Assembly: GCA_000310025.1 (NCBI GenBank)
Contig: FN649731.1
Coordinates: 2,467,016-2,531,015, forward strand
Source: Ectocarpus siliculosus
Taxonomy: Eukaryota; Sar; Phaeophyceae; Ectocarpales; Ectocarpaceae
Direction of reading: 5' to 3'
DNA length: 64,000 nt
How positions within the stretch are numbered: the stretch's first letter is position 1; the number at the start of each line of letters is the position of its first letter. Made by a program: the position numbers and the translations under genes. Shown here piece after piece: positions 34,701 through 46,780 of this stretch. A model generated the notes under the pieces. That model did not search any database. It was not told where the DNA came from and saw nothing but the letters and a program-made list of their open reading frames with translations.

Positions 34701-35751
34701 CGGCACAACACTCATCAATCGTTCCACACAGGATAACCTGTGACTGCTGCGTGAACTTCGCTCGACACATCTCTGTACAACGATGTGGAAATGCAATTTC
34801 TAGAGGTAGCTCAAACTTCACCACATCATTCACCGGCGCGCGCAAAGTCATTCCAAAGAACCAAAGCACGTCCTCACCCCTCGCAACGCATGGCCGGGAA
34901 CTTCAAAGACCCGGAGGACCGTATCGTCACTAGAGGTCAGCAAGCACGTTCCATCTGGTGAGAAAGAGGCGCCCTTCAGGAAGTTGTTCGCCGTCGGGAG
35001 CCCCAGCGCAACATCCTGAGTATCACGAACCAAAACCGGCGCAATGGACATACTGACGTTACTGATGTTATTTCCGGGGGATACAGGACGGCATATGTTC
35101 TCCGACATTTTGCTTGGGTTCACGTGCTTGGGAGCAGAACTTCGAATATTGCTTACCGAGCAAAAATGGGAACATCCAACGTCAAATGACATGATTGCCC
35201 AAGGTCGGTATGACTCACAACACGTCGTCGAAACATGTATGTAAACGCCGCACAAGCAAAGCTGTTGGTGTCGAACTCTCTCGCACGGCCAATGACCGCA
35301 AATTCAGGTTCCAAGACCCGCCAGAGAGCCTACGGGATAAATACATGCTACGGGGATGACCCCAAGAACACTAACACTGGTTTGACTTGGACTTTCCTGT
35401 AGACTTCGTTTATTGTTATGGGTTGCAGACCCCGGTCAGCACAGGAAAACATCGTTTACGATACTGCTGTAGTACGGTGCACTACTAGTCTACTGCTGTA
35501 ACCTAGTCCCACATCAGACCATTAAGAGCTTCTACAGGAAACCACCACGCGCTACAGATGTGAAGTATCCATTTGTCTACAAGTACAGCATCGTGGCGCA
35601 CCTGTCGGCTGTTGAAAGTCCTCCTAGCCACGCAGAGAGGGCGTAGAAATGAAAAGTCCAAAGATCCTGAGACCTTGTCCAGCTCCATCTCGTCGACTTC
35701 CACGGTTGGTGCCAGCGTTGCACTGCTCCCGTCGTTCGCAGTTTGATTCAT
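31768..35751 (-). CDS. WRAP53 / TCAB1-like WD40 protein (telomerase Cajal body protein 1)
   Basis: In animals this WD40 protein binds the CAB box of H/ACA RNAs and brings telomerase RNA to Cajal bodies. Seven exons join in phase to about 442 aa: 35602-35751, 34878-35015, 34478-34602, 34013-34203, 33165-33366, 32729-32873 and 31768-32145. Family signatures appear in order: [143 protein letters not shown]. Length and repeat order fit the family, and the acidic, Ser-rich tail follows the last blade. The intron after exon 5 seems to begin with GC (AACAG|GCAGGC), a weak site chosen because it alone fits the phase. Exon 1 is the least certain. Confidence 0.93.
33700..33970 (+). repeat. Short duplicated phrase in WRAP53 intron
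   Basis: CGAGGCAGTGTTTTGCGGGTACTC (33706 on) recurs as CGAGGCAGTGTTTGACGGGTACTC (33948 on), about 243 bp apart, in the intron between exons 4 and 5. Confidence 0.7.
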
Positions 35752-36115
35752 GATCTGCGTGTTACTGCGCGAAGAGCCCGAGCAGCGCTCTCGCTCTCTC
35801 TCTCTCTCTCTCCTACACTATAGGTCTTCCTACTCGCCTCTGCCTCCTCTCGTTCCCCTGGCGAGCTCTGGAGCTCTGACGAGACCCACCCTGGCACGAA
35901 GCACCAAGCAGCACGAAGGCGTTCGGAGTGCGGAGTGCGGAGGCGGAGTCGGCACAATACGACAGTCCCGTCCGCCCGTCGGTATCTCGGTATTACAATC
36001 CATCTGTACAGTCCCGCCGCACGCCCGCTGTTGGCACCGCTGTTTGCAATTACGGCGGGTGTGCATGTGTGCATAAGAACAAACAGCGTACAGCCCACAG
36101 ATTGCTCGGTTGAAT
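35752..36115. promoter_or_regulatory. Shared divergent start region WRAP53 / ATP-grasp
   Basis: The start codons are 364 bp apart. A (CT)n tract lies at about 35790-35812, 40 bp upstream of the WRAP53 ATG. No other element is evident. Confidence 0.55.
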
Positions 36116-39100
36116 ATGGTAGAGGGAGACAACTACGACTGGGATCGTGCGAGTTTCTGGACTGCGATCTCAGACACTGTGAGATTCTATCGCTGTCTTT
36201 TATACTTCCTGACGGGGGGGACTTACAAGGAGTGCCCGTACTTCGCCACCAGGTTACAGGTGGGGAACCTGTGATGACATATGTGTGTTGTTCATAGTAA
36301 GTCGACTGAGAATACGTGCTCTGCTTACACCGCGAGATTGGTGTCACTTAAACCGACAGATTTCGTGGGAGGGAAGGAGCAACAACGTCGCACTCATGTT
36401 CAAGTTGCAGCAGTTGCGTGCGTACTTGCACACGCTGCGGCGTGTATCAACTGCTGGGCGGCACACATGAACAAATCACAGTTACGGAGATACCTTGCTG
36501 TCGGCGCTAGATTTGCACATCTCCCTCTGAGCCAAGGGGTTTTAAGTTGCGTGGAGACCGCTTTGCCAGAAAGAAGTTGTTCGACAATGCAAGTTGAAGT
36601 CTCACCAGCAATCGGGGACTGCTGTATTTCAACGGCCGCCCAAAGTCGTGGTGTCTCAGTAGTGCCGATGGAATAGTGCCACTGCGTACAGCGCCGTTAT
36701 ATCTCTCGGTACAGACGAAATCCGCAGTATCGCCTGTACCGTTTGTTGCGCCGGTTCGTTTGTTGCGCCCGTTCGGGCCCCAACTCAGTGCACACACACA
36801 TCCCACACACCTCAACCCCACGACAAATTCACTCACAACCAAACACTTCCACCGTCATGTTGATCTACCCTTATCCATTTCTTTGAATGGACTAAACTTG
36901 CCCGCATCAAACGCTGCAGGCGCGCGTCCAATGCTACTCCTTGGGTCTCATCTTCTACCTCTGGTCCAAGCCGCACTACCGCAATGCCTCCTTCAAAGAG
37001 GTGGGTTCGCACGGGATTCATATGTATCCGTAAGTCCGTACCGCAATAATATGCTCACATGCACAAAGTTTGCGCTAACGCGCTCATCATTTGGGTGGTG
37101 ATGGTCAGGACATGTTTAAGAACTTGAGGAATGTGGCAATCCCTGGAACCGGCATCCCTCTGAGCTTTTACTGCTCCTTCAAAGCAATGGTGTACCTCTT
37201 CATCTTGGTCGTCAACCCTGCCATCTGCTTCATGGCGGCACTCAACCTGCAACGAAAACATGGCAGGTGCGATACGATGAAAGCAGGTGCGCAATACTTT
37301 CGCGAAGAGATCAAACTCGAAACTTGTAGTTCGGAAGCTTCGTAGCGATCTGTGCGCCATGGTCATGCGTCGCTTTTTTCCCGGCAGAATAGTCCGGCTA
37401 TGGTCCTTTTGGCCAAGGCAATGGTTACCTTTCATTCACGTTCACACTCAACTTTTTAGTGTGCGGCGCTCTAGCTGTGTTTGTGTTGAAGGTTTCGCTC
37501 TGAAACACTCAGTGTGTTGGGGTGTGGGAACGTGTGGCGGGCTACGTTCCCTCGCTTGCGGCAAGCACGACAGCAACACACACGAGCTGGTAGCATCTTG
37601 TACCGCAAGCTGCTGAAGGCAGGTTGGCAAGATGTTGTGTGTTGCTCTCCGCTTCCTTACAGTATCAAGATTTGGGTGTTCTGTGCAGCTGCGTCGCCCG
37701 CTAGTCTAAATATGTCTTGTCTTTGTGTGTTGTGTCGCGCCGGAAACAGGCCGTGGGCACAAGCCTATATCGAACAGCTGCTTTGCCCTCAAGACTGGTT
37801 CAGTTTCTGGCGTCTGAACTGCCGCTTAGCCAGCTACCATGCTCTTGTGACTGGAAGTGAAGGTTACCGGCAAGAGGACAAGGTGAATCACTACGTAGCG
37901 TAACTACGCCCGTCGTCCTATGTGAGTGACACGGCCCTTTGAGTGCTGTGTTGCACGCATACATACGCAGTGTAGAGCTCTCGTCCACGGACGATGGTAC
38001 TTGCGTGTTTGGAAGTGAGTTGGGTGCTGTAGTGCCCTCGGGGCTTGTGCGGCCAAGGTAGAGGTCTGATGTCAGACCACCTGTGTCAACTATTGTTTGA
38101 TACCCAACGCTCCCGTTCAGATGGCGATCTGGTGTGACACTATTTTTTCAAGTATCTGGTGTGACAACACGCGTTGCTGTTTTGTTTTTGTGGCCCCCGA
38201 CCGACCTTGCTTCTTGTGTGAACAGTGGACCTTCCTCAGGGATGGCAAGAGCAAGGGGGTGCCGATTTCCCCGTTTCTCGACATACCGGCAGTCGTGATC
38301 AAGGACAAAAACGAGGAGGTGAGAAAAATGCGCGTGGTATGCATGCATATCCGATTGAAGATTCCAGTGAGTGACGTACGTGCTGTATATGTTGGTCTCG
38401 TGGTGTCTATCTGAAGCCGTCGTCTTTTTCGAACTTTCTAAACATAGGGTGGGATGGGTCTTTACTTCTTCAAGAACGCCACAGCAGGAGGGGACTGGAT
38501 CATTCAGGAGAGGCTTGACAACGATGAGTTTGTAACCTCACTCCTACCTGATAGGGCCCCTTTATCCACGATGAGGGTCATCAGCGCGTCCAGGTGAGAT
38601 CAGTTTCGATTGGTGATCACCTTGGCCCAGTTCATGAACAAGTGAAAGGGTGCGCAAGGCTACCATTCCAATAGACGCGTGGTGGATTTTGCTGGACGCC
38701 GCTGAGGTGTTTTATTAGTTTGGTCGAAAGCGGGTAACAGCATCTCAGCCTTGGGTGGATATAGCCCGCGTCCACAAGCTTGTCATTAGCCCCGCCTTTT
38801 TGGGCTGTTGAAGCGATGAAGTGGTAGAACAAGGTATTTTTGGATAGGGTTTTGCCACGACTGGCGACTTCGTTCAGAAGGTGGCGCCGGTTAGCGATGA
38901 CTATGTGCTGAAGCCTGTCGAATTTGTCTGCGTTATTCGCGAACTGCGACAGGTGGTGGCTTGAGAAGCGGCAGGGAAAGATTCCAGGGCCAAGCTGCGT
39001 CGATTCGCTCTCATGCGTTTTTCGTGCGGGGCGCCAAGACGCGGACACAGACCACTCATCAATTCTCTTTGACGTCGACGCGAGCACAGGCACGCTACTG

Positions 39101-39586
39101 AAGGGCACTACCAACGCTCACTGGTATGAGCTTGGCCCAACCAAGATGTTCAACACCCCTTGGGTATCTACTCACGATGTAACGCATCACCCGGACAACA
39201 ACAAGTGAGTTGGGGATGTTGCTGTCGGTTACATCTGCCTCGTACATGTTTGCGCGTACACACGCTTTGTGGTGGCTTTCCCATGTAACGCATTTACTGC
39301 GTCGACGATACCAATGGTGATCTTCAGGTTGATCACGGGCGAAGTGATTCCAGACATTCAGGGCAAGCTGGACCTTGTTGCCGACGCCCACTTCAAGCTG
39401 CTACCGGACGTCCCGTTGGTAGGCTGGGACGTGGCTCTCACGACTAAGGGCGTGTATCTCCTGGAGGTAAATCTGTCGTGCAACTTCTTCAGGGGCTCCT
39501 TCAGCTTGGGACTGTACGTGAAGTTCGTGCACGACTACTTCGTAGCGCTCGAGGAAGAAAGGGGGGCGCATGGCAAGATAGAGTAG
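36116..39586 (+). CDS. ATP-grasp protein, sugar-transfer-associated type (alpha-L-glutamate ligase-related)
   Basis: Eight exons join in phase to about 421 aa: 36116-36259, 36920-37000, 37109-37266, 37750-37882, 38226-38318, 38448-38593, 38953-39204 and 39328-39586. The N-terminal quarter has two hydrophobic stretches (YSLGLIFYLW and MVYLFILVVNPAICFMAAL) that may be membrane segments. The rest resembles the family called sugar-transfer-associated ATP-grasp: DWFSFWRLNCRLAS, then PAVVIKDKNEEGG, FFKNATAGGDWIIQERLDN, STMRVIS, TDHSSILFDVD, GTTNAHWYELG, ITGEVIPDI, and the catalytic GWDVALTTKGVYLLEVN with a metal-binding E and N. ATP-grasp enzymes join a carboxylate to an amine or other nucleophile through an acyl phosphate; the substrate here is unknown. 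The exon 6 to 7 join was chosen by phase. The stop is 124 bp from the stop of NAA50. Confidence 0.86.
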
Positions 39587-39710
39587 ACCATGGGTTCAAG
39601 GGCCCCACCACCTGGTAAGCTTTCTGCTGACGGTATCCAATCAGGCCTTGGTTTCGACCATCATTGGAGGCCCTGCAATCGGCGATGTCGTCAACCCATG
39701 GAGGGCATGT

Positions 39711-42700
39711 TCAACGTTTGTCTCCTTGTTGAAACAATCTCTTTCTCAGCACAAAGCAGTCCGGAGGGTCGATACGCTTGTAGTAGTTCGCGATCGTCTC
39801 CTCGACATTGAATCCGTGCTCCTGCAAACGGGTCATTGGAATGAGTGGAGAAAAGAGCAGCGAGAATCTTCAACCCTTGATTGAAGAAGCATTGCATTAT
39901 TGGCTTCGGGGCATGTTGCCAGTCTCTCTATATTGCTTGGATTGCTTCTGTCGCTGAGGGGCGGTAACGGGTACAGGAAAGGGAAAGGGTATTGGTAAGA
40001 GTTTGAGCTCTACACGGGTTGCTGTGTGTTTAGGTACCTTGTGCCATCCGTCGGGTCCAACTGACGCGGACGCCTTCCATGGTCGGAGGCTAACTACCTA
40101 ACAGGGCTGATACGAGCAATACGAGCAATCGAACAGGATTGAAGGACCCAGGCAAATCAACACGAAACGCGATAATATGAACCAGAAGAAACAGAAGAAA
40201 ACCCCGTAACAGATACAGACTTCGCAGGTGACAAAGGAGATCGATGCACAGAGCCCACCGCTCCTACTCGACAGGCGAGGCCCAGCCAAATGAAACAAAA
40301 CAAAAAACAAACAGTGGAACAAACAAAAAGGCGACCGAGCTATCCTCGCGGGTTTTTCGTGGCAATCCTTATAAATCTTCGTTCGGACCATGTGGGGCGT
40401 CCGTGGGACCTCATGGAGCTTCACATGACTCCGAACCTTCCGCTGGTTCTATAATATATGGGTCATTTCCGACTTGCGTTTTTCGCTCTTACTGACGTCA
40501 CTCGCTTGTGTATAAAGGCATGTGTGGAGATAACCTTGATGGGGGACCAAAAGAAGATTTTCGAACTCGTGTAATCACGCACAGGAGATTGTGAAGAGGT
40601 GAATCGCCGCCAACCGGTCGGGTTCCGGTTACCCTAAGAAACCTTCTTGACTAGCAACCAAGAAGACTCAAATGGGGGTTGGTCATGTGGAGATCACCTT
40701 GATAAAGGCTACGATCTCCCAACGTTCGTCGAGAACGATTCCCTCTTTTCACACACATGCTGGTGTTTGTTTGTACGACAGTCTTGTTCCGAGCTACGAA
40801 ATCCGACCCAAACCGCTCGTGTGCTACTACGAGTCGACGTCCTGGCCCACCATATGTTGTTTCTTTGACCAAAACAATGTGGTAGACGGGTCAAGCAATT
40901 ATAACATGTGAGGGCAGACAGAATGTATCTTGTCAATTTTGTCACACAATGTAATGTCAAGTTAAAGAGATATGTTTACACACTGCCAGCAAGGAGTTCA
41001 ACGGTTGAGTGAGCATCAGGGGGAATAGAGGCAGGGAGACGTGGGTTTTACGGATCCTCTGACTATGCACAATTAATTGTGAATAACACTCACAATTAAT
41101 TGTGCATAACACTCGAGTGCATCGACGCTCCCATTTAGCACATAAATCACGCAAGGTTGTTAGGACCAACAACCACGCATTAGTCCAACACTCCAGAGAC
41201 ACACATCTCCTGCCACTTCACCTTGTAAAATCCAACTGCTTCGTCATTATTTGTCTGCACGTGTAGGTACACTTCTTTGACCGAAGGGTGACGTGGTAGG
41301 CTTTCCAGTACTCGCCGCAGCAGATGGGTCCCGATGTTACGTCGTCGCCACGTTGCAAGTACGCCCAGAGTCATGATGTACAGCGAATCGTGTCCTCCTG
41401 GCGACTTTGGGGGCTCAATTCGACAGCAAACCGCTCCAACGGCCACGTTGTCAACGTACACTGAAAACGGTCAATGGCACGAGAGACCGTAGTAAGCCCA
41501 GAGTAAACTCTGACATTTATCAACAGACTAGTTGCGTATGCAGTATCCGCAACCTTATCGTCCGAGAATTATTTTCGGGCACACGACCCTGTTTCAGTTT
41601 ACCCTTTGAACTACACACATCTCCCCGAGCGCTGCACGACCTTCGCAAACTACCGACAGTACCCGCACAACGGTCCAGGTTTTCCAATTTCCAGACGGAA
41701 CTACTGTAGGTCGTCGCTAGCGAGGATCTGGAAGTGTGGTGAGGGGGAAAACATGCCTCCGTCTTGTCCGCTTCGGAAACACCGGAGTGTTGGGGGTATA
41801 CCAGGCCCTTATGAGAGCAGAGGGATGTGTGCGAAAGCATGCACACCGGAGCTCAGGTCCCTGCTCGATTTTGAGGCCCTGCCGGCTCTACTTAAGCTAC
41901 TGTAGAGCATGATAATCGATATTCGTTCTGAATTGCGGCACGTTTTAATTCTCAACAACACCGCGGCATATCAGCGTCAAACCATTTGCCCCGTTTTATT
42001 CGCGACTCCAAAATGTAAATGTTTCACCGAAAATCGGTTAAATTGTAAAGTGACGCAACGGCAGTTTCTTGCTTTACACTAGCGAGCGGAGAGCGGAGAT
42101 CTCTGGGTGTACAGAGGAGTTTGGGCCATGCACGGGGAAGTCTCGTGTGTATGTTTTCGCACCCACCCCACACGTCTTACTTTTGAAAAGTACCCTCACA
42201 TTTTGCTTTTCCTAAACTACCAAAGCAACGCAACTCCGTATTATGATTGTTGTCACCCCATACATCAAGGATCCCTCACAAGCACCCTGCCCACTGCAAG
42301 GTCTTGCTTGTCTGAATGGAGATTTCTCATCATTTCCGCGGATTACCGAAGGGCAGGGCAACATTCTTCATGATTCATCCAGCTTGCCCGGTCGCCCAGG
42401 TCGTTCAGTTGGCAATATTATTGCTATCTAGATTGCGGGTTGGTATCATTCTAGAGTGAAAAATTCTGCACGGTCGTGAGTTAACACAGCGAGAGGAAGG
42501 AACCGAAGTAACTGCAAAGGAAGCCAAGCACCGGAGGGGGAAAGGTGAAGGAAAAATGAAAAACGGTGTAACTTATGTGTGGCCCTGGGTGGTGCGTGAA
42601 ATATATTACGAAAGGTGCATGTAGACCGGCGTCCAGAATAGATGGGACGAACACGCACACCTTGCATGAAAGCACTCCGAAACGAACGAACGTCCAAAGC

Positions 42701-43390
42701 AGTAGCAACCATGGTACACACGTGCACTTTTCTGTTGTTGCCATGCATCCGGTAACTACTTTTATCCTTACTCATGAGAGTAGCGTAGACTCCCCCATGA
42801 CGCTCCCCCACACGGTCCCAGATCACGGCTTTTGAAGCATGGTGTGTTTTCAACCGCACTGAGGCTGACGTCTTTTGATTGGCCAGCCCGTTAGCGCGGT
42901 CGATGCTAATATACCAATAATAAAAGCACACCTTGAAATTTCAAATTTCTACGGTAAGCCCTTTGTTGAAGTGTTCGCACTCCCTTGACCTAAGTGTTAC
43001 CTATGAGGTGGAGATTTGGTGCGTATTTCAGCTTGGTGTCTTGGCTCCGGTAGCAGTCGCCGTGTGTACTACTTCTACTCTTTAATACATGGTTTCCAGC
43101 AGACCACAGCGGACGGGGTTACGTGCAACCGTTCGAACCATCTCGGCAGGACCTACCGGATGACATTCAGCAGCAGCACACCATACATACACTGCTGCAA
43201 ACAGCGGATTACCCACTCTGCAAAACTCACCCAACTGATTGAAGTCCGGGTTTGCGTCAGGGATATCAGCGTAAAACTGGTCGGGATACCGGACTGGGAA
43301 TAGCGAAGCGTTCATCTTCCTAAGCTGGTTCACGTTCGCCGTTGTAATATTCCCGTAACTGATGCTCCGTCCACATGACGTTGTTACCAT
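39711..43390 (-). CDS. N-alpha-acetyltransferase 50 (NatE catalytic subunit)
   Basis: This enzyme acetylates N-terminal Met of nascent proteins and associates with NatA on the ribosome. Three exons, 43231-43390, 41222-41460 and 39711-39821, join in phase to 169 aa, the same length as the human protein. Landmarks: LFPVRYPDQFY (substrate pocket), AVGAVCC, LYIMTLGVLATWRR (holding the catalytic Tyr), VYLHVQTNNDEAVGFY (holding the catalytic His), and NYYKRIDPPD near the end. The acetyl-CoA loop reads RRRNIGT where the animal enzyme has RRLGIGT, so the first Gly of the motif is Asn; GNAT loops tolerate some change and the rest is intact. Introns of 1.8 and 1.4 kb are large for so small a gene. Confidence 0.97.
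41064..41108. repeat. Perfect 18-bp inverted repeat with self-palindromic arms
   Basis: TATGCACAATTAATTGTG (41064-41081) and its exact reverse complement (41091-41108) are 9 bp apart. Each arm also contains the palindrome CACAATTAATTGTG, so three alternative foldbacks are possible. The spacer AATAACACT is almost repeated after the right arm. It lies in NAA50 intron 2. Confidence 0.9.
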
Positions 43391-44183
43391 CTCTCTGGCC
43401 GGTAGAGACCGCTCCCACAAAATCGCTCTGCCCCCAAGGTTTCTTGTGTGCGGCTGAAGTCTCTGGCGTTGCCTCTGCCACAACAGTAAATCGATAGCAT
43501 GTGGTACCACGTACACACTCACGCTGGGAGAGGGACAGAGCTACACTGATGAAGACACTTCCTACTATTGCATGTCAGCTGTTCAGGTTGTATGCATGGT
43601 AAGCATACCATTGCCACTTCTGACAGTCCGGCGAAACGCCTCTTTCCAAAATGCCGTTACACCCCTTCCTGCGGCAGTATCGATTTAATTATACACGATG
43701 GGAAAGAGATCACACACAAATTACCCCGCAACACACGCAACGCCCGAATAGCTCTGGCCTGCAGGCGCGACACATAGGAACAGAGGATAGTACGCTGAAA
43801 TGAGCGCCCCCATTGTATCGTGGACCAAGGTGTGCCTCTCTGTACATAGTACACGATGTCTGTAGGTACTGCTTGTCTACGGAATAAATAGGCCATAGCA
43901 TGCTCTGCCGCTGCAATATGCGTTATGCTTTGCGGCTGCATCATATATAGCAGTACTTGTACTGCTTCTTAGACGGGCTATGCATACAATTGTACATGTA
44001 TTCAGAGCAAGGCGTGACTCGCTGGCGGTCTGTATAGTTGAAACAACGGTGGGCTGGTGCCCTTTTGCAGGAGATCCAACCAAGCAGTGCACACAGAAAC
44101 ATGATCTACTGCTTTACTGCTGTCTGTCTGCCTCCGTTGCCGAATCGCATGGTAGCACAGCAGCAGCAGCAGCAGCAGCAACA
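43391..44183. promoter_or_regulatory. Divergent start region NAA50 / kelch protein
   Basis: About 0.8 kb separates the two starts. Open frames are present but carry no domain. A (CAG)n run at 44157-44180 lies directly before the proposed kelch start. Confidence 0.45.
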
Positions 44184-46780
44184 ATGGACGATTTGATATG
44201 CGTACGTTTACAAGTCCATTTCAAGGAGCGGACGGTACACTGCCCCTCCTGTGTAGACATTTACTCGCTTGATTGTACTACACAGTGTGTCTACCCCACC
44301 CCATCATATTCCCCGGCCCTTTGACTTCCCCGCAAGTACAGGCCTCTACCAACGGTGAACGTGTTCCCGCACGAGGGGGGCATACCTGCGTTGTTGCTGA
44401 CTTCCAACTAGTGGTATTTGGAGGCACATTCTACAAGGGAAATGTGAGGAGTTCGTCATTCAAGACTTGCACAACAAACTTGTGAAAGAACCCTCTCTGA
44501 GAATGTTACCTGTCTATATGCTTTCATCGCCCAGTTCAGACGTCTTTCCAGTGGCTCGACACAGGGCGAGTGCCGCTTCGACGTTAAGGAAGCAGATCAC
44601 GGATTCCACCGAATGATTAAGCGTATGTATTCGCGCTTGGCGTCACAAGCATGTGATGACAGAAGGAGGAGCATCGAGAAGGTAGCGCAAGTGCACATCT
44701 CCAGCTTTGTAGCGGAGGGAGCAACAAGCCTACAACATTTACAACATTCATTCCCTGATCGCAATGTTGCAGTCTGGCCTACGGCGGCGATGCCTCGCGT
44801 CTATTAATGATATCCGCCCTTGACATGATACTTCTTCTTTGTCGCCTACATCCATCTGTGCCATTGCATAGGGTGAATTTGCGTACCTTGCCGATACCTG
44901 GGTGCTGGACATAGAGTCAATGACGTGGCAGGAAGTACGCTGTGGAGGAGATCTACCAGATGCTCGTTACGGGCATTCGTGCCACCTAGTTGGCTCGCGG
45001 ATGTTCATCGTTGGTGGAAAAGGGCGAAGCGGGCAGCTGTACAGGGATGTGCATTTCTTGGACCTTGTTGATTGGACATGGGTTGCAGTAAACGCTACCT
45101 CTACTGGGCCATCTCCGAGGTGGGCAAAGCTAAAGAAGCGTAAGTGTTACACAAGAGCTGGCACTAGAGACGGGTACTGCAAAACTATGAAATCATCTAC
45201 GCTATGGAGCCCTCTACATTGGGTGGGCGGAGAGTCCGGAGTGTGGTGGCTATGACCTGCCACCGGAGGCTGCCTATTTCCTTTGGTGCGATGTGGCGCA
45301 CACACCATTTCAAGTTTTTTGCCTGTCCCCGTACAGATTTTGGCAGGCATCTGTTTTGGTTGGCCACAAGATTGTCGTCCACGGCGGCTGGAATGGTTCG
45401 AATCACTGTTACGAAGACCTCTGGGTGTTCGACACAGATTCGTTTGCTTGGATGCAACCGAGGACAGGAGGACTACCACCGACAGCAAGGTGTGTGCCGG
45501 GAGCGGAAATGCCACAAGTCACCTCTTCGATCACGGTATTCGAGTAAGAGAGTCCGACACACCAAGACAAGCAAAGCCCTTCCGACTTCATTGGGGAAGT
45601 AGGAAGCCTGAATTATTTGGCGGTGTCTCTTTTTGTATACATAGTCTATACATGTATTTCCATCCCATTTAGGAATCGTTACTCTCGTCGTCTACCTGCC
45701 TTACGGCCCCGCAAGTCACACAGGAGTCTACAGGATCGTGCACTCGTGCAAATGCAGTCGAACTTCGACCAATATGTTCTCGTCGCGACACCAACCGTGG
45801 AGCGGATCGCCTTCCTACCATAGGCGTATAGACTGCATGCATAGGGCTAACAGCAGAGTTGGCATTTGTTCACTTGTTGCAGGTATGGGCACGCAATGGT
45901 GCTCCTTCCTGATGGAAGAATACTGTTGTCTGGAGGAGCAACTATAGACGAGAAGTGTGTGCCCGTTTACCACAAGGACTTGAGGCAACTAGACACGGAA
46001 ACCATGCTCTGGTCCAAGGCGAAAACTACTGGTGGTGAGAAGTACATTGATTGTTGAAATGTTTATGTTGGCGAAAGAAGCGGTTGCACGGCCTGAGAGA
46101 TTGAAAACAACCGGTTGGTGTACTTGCAGAAACACACGTTTTTGTGCAGTGCGACCGCCCACCATCAATCTACGGTCGTGCTTACTACAGGTATTCGGAT
46201 CTCATCGCGGTGTAATCACACGCTGACGTCTGACGAAGAAGGGCGGGCGGCACTCCTCTTTGGCGGGTGGGGTCTGGGCGGTCTTCAACACCACGAAAAC
46301 AACAAGCGGGCTGGGGCGGTGACGCTTGCCGCTTGCAGCATGCTTCCACATGAAGCAGTGTCGACCAACCTTCCACTTCTAAGAGGCCGCGGGGAGCCAG
46401 AACACAAGTAAGTGAGCTTTGTATCGGCACCGCCAGAAGTTTGGATCCTGCAGATAGGGCAGTTCTTACGCCGGTTGTGTACTCGTAGCTACATTTTTGT
46501 ACGAAGCAGGCCCCAAACGGCAGGCCACATTGGGCCTCCGGAACGCGTGCAAGCAGTCCAATATCTCGGTCTTTCGGGTACGACTCCCGTTGAGCGTCGC
46601 TTGGAAGGTCATCCAGGAGAAGTTTGTGAAGCAAGTATTTTAGTAGCTAATGCCTTAACGCACTTTTGCAGGTACGGTCACACGTGCGTTTCAGTGGGCA
46701 ACGCATTCTTCGTCTTCGGGGGATGGAATGGTCAGCAAGCTTGCAACGAGATTGTAGTTTTCGAGCTGGAGTCAGGTTGA
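44184..46780 (+). CDS. Kelch-repeat protein
   Basis: About 386 aa from seven exons: 44184-44201 (uncertain), 44342-44443, 44872-45119, 45337-45489, 45883-46034, 46191-46407 and 46510-46780. At least six kelch blades can be read: ARGGHTCVVADFQLVVFGG, ARYGHSCHLVGSRMFIVGG, RFWQASVLVGHKIVVHGG, RYGHAMVLLPDGRILLSGG, a degenerate one with AALLFGGWGLGG, and RYGHTCVSVGNAFFVFGG. Each has the GG pair and a W about 20-30 residues later. This makes a beta-propeller for protein binding; no BTB, F-box or other partner domain is seen, so the role is unknown. Three introns split blades at the same codon, AG|G before Y-G-H or similar, as expected if blades spread by exon duplication. The first exon (MDDLIC before GTACGT) rests on phase only. 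The frame runs open across 46640-46672, where a very short intron is also possible. Confidence 0.85.

Noticed and set aside
33906-34796. A 296-codon minus open frame as one uninterrupted exon
   Set aside because: Only its last part (34013-34203) matches the WRAP53 family; the rest is open intron sequence, since phase-matched splice sites bound the exon.
35786-35812. CT run as a CRISPR or satellite array
   Set aside because: It is a simple dinucleotide microsatellite in a divergent promoter region.
38632-39114. A 160-codon minus open frame opposite the ATP-grasp gene
   Set aside because: It is an antisense shadow of exon 38953-39204 and its intron.
44157-44180. CAG run as a polyglutamine coding tract
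   Set aside because: The glutamine frame stops after a few codons past the run; in the frame of the kelch start it would read as alanines, and it most likely lies in the 5' leader.
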